Shown: piece after piece, positions 47,254-58,202 of the stretch | Numbering within the stretch: position 1 is the first letter of the stretch | How the letters are laid out: every line of letters starts with the position of its first letter | The notes under the pieces: generated by a model | What the model was told of the DNA's origin: nothing | Databases searched by the model: none | Seen by the model: the letters and a program-made list of their open reading frames with translations, nothing else | Program-made: the position numbers and the translations under genes | NCBI GenBank assembly: GCA_023678885.1 | Contig: CM042985.1 | Coordinates: 14,176,465-14,240,464 of the forward strand | From: Pogostemon cablin | Taxonomy: Eukaryota > Streptophyta > Magnoliopsida > Lamiales > Lamiaceae | Reading direction: 5' to 3' | Length of the DNA stretch: 64,000 nt

Positions 47254-48378
47254 AGATGTGTACCCGAGATGGAAATGGAAAGTGTGCTGGAGTTCTGCCA
47301 TGCACAATCGAATGGGGGGCATTTCGGAGCGCAAAAGACTGCAGCTAAGGTACTTCAATCCGCTCTTTATTGGCCTACTTTGTTTAGAGATAGTGAGAGC
47401 TATGTGGCGTCTTGCGATAGATGCCAGCGCATGGGTAATATAGGAAGGAGAGATGAGATGCCATTGCAGCCTAGCATAGTCGTGGAGATATTTGATGTCT
47501 GGGGGATCGATTTTATGGGACCTTTTCCCCCGTCGAATGTGTTTCTCTACATTCTTCTTGCGGTGGATTATGTTTCGAAGTGGGTGGAAGCAATTCCTAC
47601 TCGTGTTAATGATTCGAAAGTTGTTTTATCTTTCCTAAAGAAACATATTTTTGCCCGTTATGGAGTTCCGAGAGCATTAGTTAGTGATGGAGGTTCCCAC
47701 TTTGTCAATAAATTTCTGGAGAAGGTACTTAAGGATTATGGTGTTAGGCATAGGGTTACTACACCCTATCATCCGCAAGCAAATGGGCAGGCGGAGGTTT
47801 CCAACCGTCAAGTAAAGCAGATTCTGGAGAAAGTGGTAGGAACTAATAGAAAAGATTGGGCTATGAAGCTTGATGATGTGTTATGGGGGTTCCGGACCGC
47901 TTACAAAACGGTATTAGATATGTCACCGTATCAAATTGTCTATGGAAAGCCGTGCCACTTACCCGTAGAAATCCAACACAAAGCATTTTGGGCTTTGCGT
48001 CGCTTGAACTTGACCCTTAGGGATGTAAAGGAGTTGAGGCTAACTCACATGAATCAATTGGATGAGTTTAGGAGTCGTGCTTTCAAGAATTCAGAGATTT
48101 ATAAGGAAAGAATGAAGAGGTGGCATGATTCTAAAATTTCGTACAAGGAGTTCAGGCAAGAAGATGAGGTACTACTTTTTAACTCTCGTTTGAAGCTTTT
48201 TGCAGGCAAGTTGAAGTCTAAGTGGACGGGACCATTCATGATTCATCGAGCCTTAGGAGGGGGGAGTTATGAGCTTATTGACAAAGATGGTGATGTTATC
48301 GCGGCGAATGGGCATCGATTGAAGCATTATAGGTCGCCGGATGATGCGTGTGTCATTTTTGATGATACCTTGTTCTGA
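47254..48378 (+). pseudogene. GypA integrase
   Basis: It lies in the same frame as the preceding segment, after the TGA. The N-terminal zinc region (FCHAQSNGGHFG ... CDRCQRMG) is followed by the catalytic core with Asp in GIDFMGPFP, Asp in SDGGSHF and Glu in GQAEVSNRQ, then a C-terminal domain ending before TGA at 48376. No chromodomain is visible, as expected for Athila. Only the upstream stop and the frameshift disrupt its expression. Confidence 0.93.
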
Positions 48379-49438
48379 TTTGGTACCGTCGTGACTCTAC
48401 GACGTTAAACATGAGCGCTTGTTGAGAGCTTACTCTTCCGTTTTATTGCTTTATTTCTTTTGTGTGAGTAAGAAATTTTTATATTTAAGATGCTTACTCC
48501 TCGGCAATTACATCTCTTTTCAAACTTAGTTTCGACTTACGTTTTTACTAAGTTTGTGGGGGTGTGATGTTATTACCTCATTGAAGCATTAAGAGTATAA
48601 TCTTTTATTTGTATTGTTTGTTAGGGGAATTGGTTTTTGCGGCCATGTTGAAATTTTAATCGATTTTGATGTGACGATTTTTTACAATTTGCCTAATGTT
48701 CAGTGGGTTTTGGTTGTGTTTTCTTATACGGAGATACTCATGAATGATATTATGTGGAACAATTTCTGAAGTTGTGCTCTAGATTGTACCTAATGAGGTT
48801 GTGTTGAAGCTTGAAGTATGTAGTTAATGAAGAACACTCAGTTTTGGAAATCAGGAGGTAGGTTCGACCAAGTCTAGCAGTGGTTCGACCAGAGCCAGAG
48901 GTCAAACAAAAGCAGAGGAAGTCGAACCGGCGTTGAAAGTTGTCCAGAGAGGAGGTTCGACCAAAGCCATAGTGGTTCGACCTGATCCAGAGGTCGAACC
49001 TATGGTCGAACCTGTCAGTCGGAAGCACTCTGTTTTCCAGAAGAGGGGTTCGACCAATTCGAGAAAGGTTCAACCTGTTTAGCAAGTCGAACCCCTGGTC
49101 GAACCAAGAAGATTGTTTGTCCAGAAGAGAGGTTCGACCTCGCCATCCATGGTTCGACCAGTACAGGTGGTCGAACCCGAGGTCGAACCAAGCCAGGTAC
49201 GCTTTTTAAGTTCGAATTTTCAGAGGGGTTCGATCACTTTTTCGAAACACCAAACCTCGAACCCTCTTCGAACCTCTACACCCTTGCACAAATTCTTCAA
49301 TTACACTTGATTTCGCACCGATTACACAACATTACACCGTGAATTATCGATTTGGTCACAGATTTGGGTGGATTTCGTCGCGAGTTAGGGCTGAAATCGC
49401 GTTTTTGGGTGTTTTGTGTTTTCGATCGGTTTTTCACC
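48379..49438 (+). other. GypA non-coding spacer after integrase, with palindromic modules
   Basis: There is no gene. 48379-48853 is AT-rich and holds nothing I recognise. Four modules follow, with first arms at 48861, 48954, 49047 and 49131. The last three have spacers of 11, 9 and 3 bp, and the first is degenerate (12, 9). This copy set is outside any reading frame, yet the spacing is kept. Confidence 0.9.
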
Positions 49439-51183
49439 ATGGGCAAGTCACAAGGTACGTTTTTTCCAACTCAATTACTCTAGGATTGAAGGTTTAGGTA
49501 AGCAATTTGATGTGAAATAGAGAATTGATGTTGAGTATGGTTGAATTTCATGGTGAATGTTGATATTTTGATTGGTTTCATATGAATTCTTGTTTCTTGG
49601 ATTGTGGTTGATTGATTATTGATAGAACTTGGATTTTTATGTGAATTAATCAAGGATATAGAATATACCATAGAATGAGCATGTTGAATTTTTGATTGAA
49701 TTGCTTGAATTGCTTAATGCATGCTTGTTAGTTATGTTTTGATGATTAAAGAAGGTATAATTGAAGATATTTTGAAAATGTTGAATAAGCAAGAGGTGTT
49801 GAGATGATAGTTTATATGAATATGCATTGATGCTTGAAGTCTTGAGTAGAGTATGTGATGTGCTAGTACAATACTTGCTTTCTTGTCTTGTTGGTTGGAT
49901 TGAAGTATTTGTTTTTAGGAAAGGGACAAGTATCAAGCAAAGGAAAAGGAAAAGCAGAGGAGGAGAGATCAAAGAAGAGGCATGACAGGCCTTCAAACTT
50001 GGACAAAGTGACAAGAAAACTGAGGCTACAAGACCGTTTACCTGATAACTTCAAGATTAGGATGCAAGGTTGGGATGAGATTAAAGAGAAGTGTGAAGAA
50101 GTTTCAGATAAGATAGCTCGCACTCGATACCAAGATGATGAAGCGATGAGGATAATGAGAATAGGGGATGATATATTTTGGATGTTTGATCAAGTAGGGA
50201 TCCGAAGATTCATGGAGTTGAAGAGGCCGACGTACTTCCATGTTACAGCGGAAGTGGTTTGTTCGTTTGAGATGGAGAAGGACCCGCTTGGATACCCCTA
50301 TCAGTGTACGTTTCAGCTTGGTGGAGTGAGTAGGAGATGGACGTCTGAGGATTTCAATGAGCTGTTTGAGACACCTTTGGAGATCCCTCGTTTAGAAAGT
50401 GCTGCATTCAGTGTAAAGCGATTTTGGAGGGAGATCACGGGGGAGATTCGTGATTACAAGACTAGACAGGCTCGTGCTTCCGCAATAAAGAACCCTGTCT
50501 TGAGGTACATGGACCGCATCCTGAGCAACACGTTGTTCGCCCGCTCGGAGGGCAGTGTTGTGTCTAGAGGAGAGTTATATGCCTTGTGGTGTATGTTGCA
50601 TGGAGTAAAGTTCAACGTTGGAGCCTATTTTATTGCGCAGCTGAATCGATTCAAGACCATTGGTTTTCAAAAGGTGAATATTGGAGGGTTATTGACGATT
50701 TTGGCTGAGCATTACAACTTGGACCTCACCGGCATTACACCAGTAGAAGGAGAACCCAATTTGATTATGAGCACGTGCGCGAAGGGAGGGTTTGCCCATT
50801 TTAGAAATGGAGATTGGTTTTTCACGAGAGGTGTCAAGCCTTTCGAATTTATGTTCCCCTTCGACGTGAGCAACTTGACTACTATTCGGGAAGCAAGGAA
50901 TAGACTAATGAATTCTCTAGGACACACCGCTTTATCCATGGCAGCGAAGTCGGGTGGTGATTGGAGAGCGGTAGCACAGATGTGTGCTGAGGGAAGGATG
51001 GCTGAGTTACAGCAGATTGTTGATCGAGGAGAGTTCCGTCCACCTCAGCCACAGCAGTCTGAAGAGGAGGATCAGGTAGAGGAGCAGCCGGAGATGGAGA
51101 TTCCGGAAGGAGAGCAGCATGATGCGCCTCAGCATGCTCCAGGACCGCAGCAGCGGCGAGCAGTTCCAGGTACTCGGGAGTAG
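49439..51183 (+). CDS. Athila env-position ORF of GypA, with predicted intron
   Basis: Athila elements carry an extra gene after integrase, once called env-like. A 431-codon frame with first Met at 49888 shows the Athila ORF core (MRIGDDIFWMF, YPYQCTFQLGG, LWCMLHGVKFN, LTGITPVEGEP). A better start may be ATG at 49439: its 16-base exon ends at CAAG before GTACGT (49455), and TTTTTAG ends at 49918, after which the phase matches the long frame exactly. The N terminus is Lys/Glu-rich and the C terminus is acidic. I see no clear signal peptide or membrane anchor. TAG at 51181 ends it early. Confidence 0.82.
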
Positions 51184-51435
51184 CTTCGCTTGATTCATGA
51201 GCAGCTGATCGCGGTGGTAGCTGCACAGCAAGAGACGAACAGGCAACTCGCGCTCGCTAACACCAACTACGCCACGCTGAACGAAAGGTACTCTGCCTTG
51301 GATGAGCGTGTTGGTAGAGTGAGTAGTCGAGTAGATATGATGGACAAACACATTACCAGTCTGTGCCGAGCTGTGGAAAATAGAATGGATGAGGATGACG
51401 ATGATGATGAGGATGATGATGCTCCTAGGGAGTAG
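51184..51435 (+). pseudogene. C-terminal continuation of the Athila ORF
   Basis: The frame continues without break after the TAG, to a stop at 51433-51435. It encodes a heptad-like, coiled-coil-prone segment and a terminal Asp/Glu run. The TAG is therefore probably a recent nonsense change, likely from CAG. Confidence 0.82.
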
Positions 51436-52762
51436 TTTCAGGTTTTCTTTTGGTTTCTCCGATTCATCTTATCTCCCATTTTTCTTTTTATTTTTACAGA
51501 TTGGGGTGTGATTCATGTGTGAGTGGAATGTACTTGATATAGTTGATCTTGTATCGTTGCTCTGTATATGGGTTATTGATTATGTGCATTCATCTGTTTA
51601 CGTGTTTATTTTCATTTGGAAAGAGCATGAATAATTTGTTAAGTATATGTAATTCATGAGGAATTGATTTTGATTATGTGCTATGAGGAGTATTAGGAAT
51701 TGATCATCTATGTGAGGATTTGAGCCTTTATCATGATTAATCATGATAGTTTATTCTTGAGAGAATCATTCATATGAACGTATTCTAGAACTTGGCTTGG
51801 AGTCTTGTGTGAAACTTACAATTGATGAAATATTAGGATATGATCTTAGGCCATTTTTGATTAATTGAGTCACTTAGCCAAATTTCACCTTTCCTAATGA
51901 TCTTATAAATCTTTGGTAGCCCTGTTTGAGCCTTTTAAAAGCTTTTTCTTTGGCAAGCCAAATTTACGAGCTTTAATTACCTTATTTGAGCTTTGAAAAT
52001 ACCCTATCCATTGGTAGAGAGAATAAGGTGAATGAGTGTGGAAGAAACAAAGGGAAGATGGAATGAGGTTTAGTAAAAAGTGCATGATTAAATTTTGTTA
52101 GGGATAGTGCCTGAAATTGGTATCCCGAATTGCTTATACATGGGGCTTGAAGTTTCTAAGAAACAGCCGGACGATGTTCGAGAAGGGTAGTGCCTATAAC
52201 TGGTACCCGAGCAATTAAAAGAAGAATGATGTTGATGCAAGGAAGAGAAGGAAAATTGATAATTGCAAGTGCAAGAGAAGAATTGGAGGAGAATATGAAG
52301 GCGAATGAGAAATCAAGAACCTCCAAGGTAACTCTCTACTAGTGTATTAAGTTACTATGACCAAATTTCCCTACCCTTTCCAAAGAGCCAACATTACAAC
52401 CTAGAAACAAGTCCTTTGTGATCCTAGTGTTAATCTAATGTAAGTTGATTTCTGAGACCTTTGCCAAGCTTATGGTTACGCGTGAATATGAATTGATATG
52501 AGTGTTTATACTAGCCTATAGTGCCTCACGCATGAGTGAATGAGAGTAAAGACTTATCTTGTCAGTGAGATTACTTAGTGCTCCGAATGGTGTGTGATTA
52601 GATTGATTTTACATGAGTGACATATTTGATGCAAGTAATTCTTGTTTGATTCAATGAAGTGGCATGTGTAATATGTGTTGTACTTGATCTTGTTGAATTA
52701 TACACGACTCCTGTGGTTTAAATTGGTTGCCTCGGGACGAGCAACATGTAAGTTTGGGGGTT
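51436..52762 (+). other. GypA 3' untranslated region and polypurine tract
   Basis: No gene is present. Short paired phrases of the type AGTGCCTGAAATTGGTA / AGTGCCTATAACTGGTA occur near 52107 and 52190. At the end, a hairpin (52727-52744, TTGC/GCAA stem with CGGGACG loop) is followed by the polypurine tract GTTTGGGGGTT (52752-52762), right before the LTR. The hairpin-then-PPT arrangement is common in Athila-type elements. Confidence 0.8.
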
Positions 52763-54426
52763 TGATGAGTGTGTAAATTCACAAGTTTGGCGCTATGTTT
52801 TGTGCTAGTTTTGGAGAGTTTTGATGTGGAAATAGGTGGAAAACCTATACATATTGTGAAATAGCATGAATCAGGTGTTAGTGGAGCTATTTGAGTGTTT
52901 TCTTAGCAAAAACGGAGTGAAAGAGCCAAGAATCGAAGAGACGGAGTCGAAGTCACGCGAACCGCCCAAGAAGTAGGTGGGTTCGACCTGGCTGGAGGAG
53001 GGTTCGACCTCTCCAGCAGGTCGAACCAACGTTGCTGGACAATACAGAGATGGGTTCGACCACGACTCAGTTGGTTCGACCTGGCCATCAGGTCGAACCA
53101 TGGTCGAACCAGTTTGCAAGAAGGAGGATTCGACCACGACATTGGGGTTCGACTTGCCCGTTGGTCGAATCGGGAGCAAGAGTTGTCCAGTGCTGAGGTT
53201 CGACCTGGGGTTCGACCAAGACCTAAGTGGTTCGACCTGTCCAGAAGGTCGAACCTGTGCAGAATTCTTCAAGTAGCGGGGTTCGACCTGGGGTTCGACC
53301 TGTGGCTCGGGGTTCGACCTGCTTGACGTGGTCGAACCTGTGTGCGAGAACTTACCTTATCCGGATTTTCGAGGCCGAAACGCGTGAGATCACTTAGAAA
53401 GCCCATTCCAAGCCCTAGAGACGTGATTACAAGTATAAAAGGAGGCTCATACAGAGTATAGAGAGCTTTTGATCGTCAATCGTAGGAGAGACAAGAGTAG
53501 AGGTGGTGATCCATTCGGAGAGCTGTGACAGAGGTTCGCTGAAGGTTCAAGTAAGAATGATTCATCTAACCATGATTGTTCATAGATCAATCATGGGCTA
53601 GAACCACCTTGGTAGTTCAAGGGTTATGAAAGTTTCATGATGTAATTCGTGTTTCGTGTGTAAAACTCCGTACAACACTACCTGTGGTTTGTTTTATATG
53701 AGATTGCATATTTAATCCATACTCATAGTCGTTTTGTGCATCAATGATCGTTGTGTAGAGTCTGAATACATGACATGATTATTGATTGAGTGCGTTCACT
53801 ACTGAGCAGGGTTTATCGTTATAATTCTAAGTGAAGGGATTCCAAAGTATTATTAGAACTGTCTTATATGAATATTCATGAATTGAATTGAATTCGGGTT
53901 GATGAATAGGATGAAGAGTATAACTTTATAGTACCTAAAAAGGGAGATCAAATCGGGTTAGATTCTAGACGTAGAAGATAATTGATTATGATAGTACCTA
54001 GAAAGGGGGTGAAGCATATCTCTTGCTCCGATGTTATTCACACGTGTCAAGCGCATATTTACTTGTGTCTATAGAGTAAACTTGCATGGTCTAGTGATAC
54101 GTCCACAAACCACAGGGCAGAGTCGGATACCATCATACGAAAATACGAATTGCTAGTGAAACTGGATGACCCAATGAACTACCTATCATTCTTATTGATC
54201 ACAACTCACTTCTCTGTACTTTTGCTAATTCTTTTGTTAATTCGATTAGAAGTTACTATCCATTAAACCTTTACAATTACCAACATAGTCTAAAATATAC
54301 TAGAAGATCACAAAATTGATATTTATCCGTCCCGTGGGTTCGATATTGTAACTTGGTCATCTTCGCGACTACAATTGATATCCTTATACTTGAGGATTAA
54401 TTTGTGTGTTGAGAAAACCCCTATCA
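52763..54426 (+). repeat. GypA 3' LTR
   Basis: 1,664 bp, nearly identical to 40617-42281. It is followed by CCTAT (54427-54431) and the resumed GypB. Confidence 0.96.
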
Positions 54427-54431
54427 CCTAT

Positions 54432-55875
54432 CCCAATCTGTTCGACCATACCAGCCAGGTCGAATGGAGGTCAAGCATTTCAGTACAGTCTCCGATTAGA
54501 TCCCGAATGCTACACCCGTTGAACAGAACATTATGGTACCATCTCAAGAGCATAACATTGAGGTTACAATAGAGAAGAAGTGGGAATGAGCTAAGAGATT
54601 GAGAGCCGAAAAGGATAAAGCGGAAAAAATTGAACGTGATGAACGGGGGATTCCCAAAACAAAGACACCTCCACCGTTTCCTTTCAAGCTTGTCAAAAAG
54701 GGATTGGAAGTGAAGTTCAAGAGATTTTTAGACATTATAAACAAGATAAGTTTGAACATTCCTTTCTCTGAAGCGATCTTGGAGATGCCGTATTATGCCC
54801 ATTTTCTGAAGGATGTACTTTTGAAAAAGAGAAGCTTGAACGGAATTGAAACAATGAATCTGTTAGAGAATTGCAACTCGATCATTCAGAGGAAGCTACC
54901 AGCTAAGTTAAAAGATCCGGGAAGCTTCACTATCTTATATGAAATTGGAAAGGGGACAGTACGACGAGCCTTAAAAGATCCGGGAAGCTTCACTATCTTA
55001 TATGAAATTGGAAAGGGGACAGCACGACGAGCCTTGTGCGATCTTGGGGCAAGTATTAATTTGATGCCTTTGTCCATCTTTAAAAGGCTTAGTTTGGGGG
55101 AGTTAACTCCCACATCGCTAGCTCTACAACTGGCGAATAGGTCTATTACCTTTCTGAAGGGTGTGATTGAAGGTGTTCTTGTCAAAGTAGAGAAGCTTGT
55201 CTTTCCCGTGGACTTTCTTGTGCTTGAGATGGAAGATGACAAGGATAATGTTCCTTTTATCTTAGGAAGACCTTTCTTTGCTACTGCGAGAGCTATGATA
55301 GATGTACAGAAGGGTGAGCTATGGTTGAGAATGGATAAAGAAGAGGTTTTATTTAACCTTCACAAAGCAATGAAGATGCCGATGGAGTAAAAATGTCATA
55401 GTATAGACGTGGTGGAGGAGATTGTGAAGGAAGATATGTCTTTGATCTTGTCGAAGGATCCTCTTGAGACATACTTGGCGGAGTCTCTTACTTTTCCCAC
55501 TACGAAGCTAGATGAACTCTCCAATGAGGTATGCATTGAATTTCTTGAAAACTTGCTTTCTTTGGGTGATGACAGGTATGAGTCGAAGAGGACCAAGATT
55601 GAAGAAGTGAAATGGACTAGGAAGTACCTACCATTGGATAGAGAGAGTGCACCTCAGGATGCGAAGAAAGAGGAACTGAAACCGCTGCCGAAGCACTTGA
55701 AGTATGCCTACTTAGGAGGCAATGAACAATATCCGATGATGATCAACTTGAGGAATTGTTAGATGTTCTTCGGAAGTATAAGTCTACGATTGGGTGGTCT
55801 CTTGATGATTTAAAAGGTATTAGTCCTTTATATTGCATGTATAGAATATGATTGTTAGACAAGGCCAAGAGTAGT
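54432..55875 (+). pseudogene. GypB pre-protease and protease region
   Basis: It resumes GypB after GypA. A remnant palindromic module (TGTTCGACC at about 54439) is followed by a frame at 54599-55390 that matches GypA 44430-45160, including CDLGASINLMPLS and ILGRPF. TAA at 55388 and a small deletion near 55738 break it. The segment stops at the TatC LTR just after the start of the RT region. Confidence 0.88.
54908..55033 (+). repeat. 63-bp in-frame tandem duplication in GypB
   Basis: 54908-54970 and 54971-55033 are identical except for one base. The duplication adds 21 codons (LKDPGSF...RRA) just before the protease active site. GypA has one copy. Confidence 0.95.
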
Positions 55876-56850
55876 TGTAATCAAATAAAATTTACGGTCC
55901 AATCAAATGGCAACGCGTGGATTTTATTAATTAAATATTAATTTTTAATTTATTTTGGAATTTAAATAATTAATTCCTAAAATAGATTAATAAATAATTG
56001 ATCATTAATTTAAAAACCAACAAATTAAATGAGGTTTAAATTAAATAAGGTAAGTCAAGACAAATAAGCCTTACTTGATGCCTAAGCAAATGGAAGGCCC
56101 AAGCCAGTAGAATTAGGTCAAAATAGCCCTAGACCAATCAGACTGCGAGTTATTTATGAGGCATCCTCACCTTCCACCTATATAAGGAGCCCTTCTCCAT
56201 TTATTCCAAACACACCAGATACCTGAAGAGATCCGAAGAACAGAGCAACAACCTCCCTTCAAGATCTTTAAGTCAAGAACAGCCTCCGATCTGAGATTAA
56301 GGTGTCAAGCCCCTCCGATCCGGTGTTCATCCAACCAACCGCCTCCGATCCGAGATTAAGGTACCAAGCCCTTCCGATCTGGCATTCATCCAGCCAACCA
56401 CCTTCGATCCGAGATTAAGGTGCCAAGCCCCTCCGATCCGGCTTTCATCCATCCAACTACCTCCAATCAGAGATAAAAGTGCCAAGCCCCTTTGATTCGG
56501 CGTTCTTCCAATCCATGACTTTCTTCACAGAAAGCTCTGCGATCAACGTTCAATTCGAGCAAAGGCTCGAAGTCTGTAATCAACGTCAAGATTACACATC
56601 TGAGTTCGGATGAGCTTCAACTTAAGATCTGACTCAACACACACGCTGTCAACACAATCAACATACATACTCCAGTCAAAGTCAACACACAAGTCAAAAT
56701 TTAAACCAAATTAGTTCGAGAGAAGAATCAGGGGATTGATTAGAGATTTGTAAACTGCTTATATACTCTCTAAATTAAATCCTTTTGGATTACTTTTGTA
56801 ATTCAAATTTGTGTTAAATTTATTATAAATACAAAAATTTATTATTATAA
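55876..56850 (+). repeat. TatC 5' LTR
   Basis: It starts TGTAATCAAA at the break in GypB. A TATA box (TATATAAGG) is at 56179-56187. The end near 56850 is set by the primer site and is uncertain by a few bases. Confidence 0.8.
56283..56518 (+). repeat. 59-bp tandem repeat, four copies, in TatC LTR
   Basis: Copies start with CCTCCGAT-like text at 56283, 56342, 56401 and 56460. Each contains GAGATTAAGG and CCAAGCCCCTCCGATC-like words. They lie about 100 bp downstream of the TATA box and so would be within the transcribed leader. Confidence 0.92.
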
Positions 56851-56853
56851 ATT

Positions 56854-56873
56854 TTGGCACGCCTGGTGGGACC
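56854..56873 (+). other. Putative primer binding site, TatC
   Basis: TGGCACGCCTGGTGGGACC is in the expected place between LTR and gag and resembles primer sites of other Tat elements. I did not establish the exact tRNA. Confidence 0.65.
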
Positions 56874-56918
56874 GTCTCTACCTCTCATCTCTTTTTGCTA
56901 CAAGCTCGAAGATATAAA

Positions 56919-58200
56919 ATGACTCCTGTTAAGATTACTGTAGGAAGGACTACTGCTTCTAAGCTCTCATAGTCATTGAATGAATATGTTGCTGTTGTTA
57001 TAAGGAGCATGTCAGAAAAAGCTCGGTCAAAAGCCTTATCTGAATCCAACCATTCAGTTGAGGAGGCTTCGAGAAAAAAACTACCTCTTAAAGAGGATAG
57101 TGATGAAGATTCTGCATCTTCAAGCTCATCATCTAGCTCAATCGCTGCTCCAGTAGTGATGGCAGGCGCTTCAACTATTGAGGAACAGTTAGCAAGTATG
57201 ATGAAAGCTATCGAAGTGCTCACAAAACACATAGAAGCTCAAGATTCAAAGATCTCTAAACTGATGGAAGGAAGGGACGTCGCGGAGACTAGCCGTGCAA
57301 ATGGAAAAGGAGTCATGGAAGATAGTAAGGTGGAAGAGATCACAAGGCGCCAGGCTATTGAAAAGGAGCAAACTCAAGGAACATTGCCACTTTTAGTTGA
57401 TGGAATGCTCCAAGTCAATCAACTGAAAGATATTATACTTGGAACAGTAAAAGAAAGGTTTGAAGAGAATTCCAAGCCCACTGTCACTTATGTCAAGCCA
57501 TTCACGAAAAGAGTGGGCAACTTGAAATTGCCAGCTGGCTACCAACCTTCCAAGTTCCAACAATTTGATGGTAAGGGAAACCCGAGGCAACACATAACAC
57601 ACTTCATTAAGACTTGCCATGAAGCTGGTACTTATGGAGACATATGGTGAGGCAGTTCGTTCGTTCTTTCAAAGGAAATCCCTTTGATTAGTATATCGAC
57701 TTGCAAGCTGAATCCATTGATAGTTGGGCACAAATGGAACATGATTTCCTTAACCATTTCTATAGCACAAAGAGAACCGTTAGCATGATTGAGCAAACTA
57801 ATACTCGTCAATTAATGGAAGAGCCTGTGATTGATTATATCAATCGATGGAGGAATTTGAGTTTAAACTGCAAGGATCGATTATCTGAAGAGTCTGCAAT
57901 CGAAATGTGCATCCAAGGGATGGAATGAAATTTACTCTACATACTCAAAGGAATTCGGCCAAAGACTTTTAACGAGTTGGCTACGAGAGCACATGCCATG
58001 GAATTAAGCATGGTTGCCAGTGGAATCAAACATTCACCAGTATTGGACTCCTACAAGTCCAAAGATAAACAAGATTTCATGAAAGGGGGCAAGCCTTATA
58101 TCAAAATTCAAATAAAGAATCGATGGCCATGAATACTATGACTATCAAAGTCCGAAAGAATGCAGATGATAAGAAAAACAAAGGGAAGCAGGTTGCCCAA
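56919..58200 (+). pseudogene. TatC gag
   Basis: The start is ATG 56919 with TAG at codon 18 (56970). 56976-57650 has an acidic and coiled N-terminal part, then LPAGYQPSKFQQFDGKGNP and HFIKTCHEAGT, the Tat gag core. After a frameshift, 57701-57928 has SWAQMEHDFLNHFYS and INRWRNLS. TGA at 57926 again interrupts, and similarity goes on to about 58100. Confidence 0.85.
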
Positions 58201-58202
58201 GA

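Larger units (their letters stand above)
40617..54426 (+). mobile_element. GypA: complete Athila-like Ty3/gypsy retroelement
   Basis: A 13.8-kb element with 1,665- and 1,664-bp LTRs, a primer site, gag-protease-RT-RNase H-integrase, an additional ORF after integrase, a polypurine tract and perfect CCTAT flanks. The two LTRs differ at about 16 substitutions and one indel by eye, about 1 percent, which suggests insertion within the last million years under usual plant rates. Lesions are TAG at 42470, a frameshift near 45836, TGA at 47251 and TAG at 51181. It lies inside the gag-end repeat region of GypB. Confidence 0.96.
37110..55875 (+). mobile_element. GypB: Athila-like Ty3/gypsy element, interrupted by GypA and TatC
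   Basis: It has a 5' LTR (37110-38657), an Athila-type primer site and gag up to 40616, resumes after GypA at 54432 with the pre-protease and protease regions, and is cut at 55875 by the TatC LTR. The rest of pol and the 3' LTR are absent from the window. Several stops and frameshifts make it older than GypA. Confidence 0.9.
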
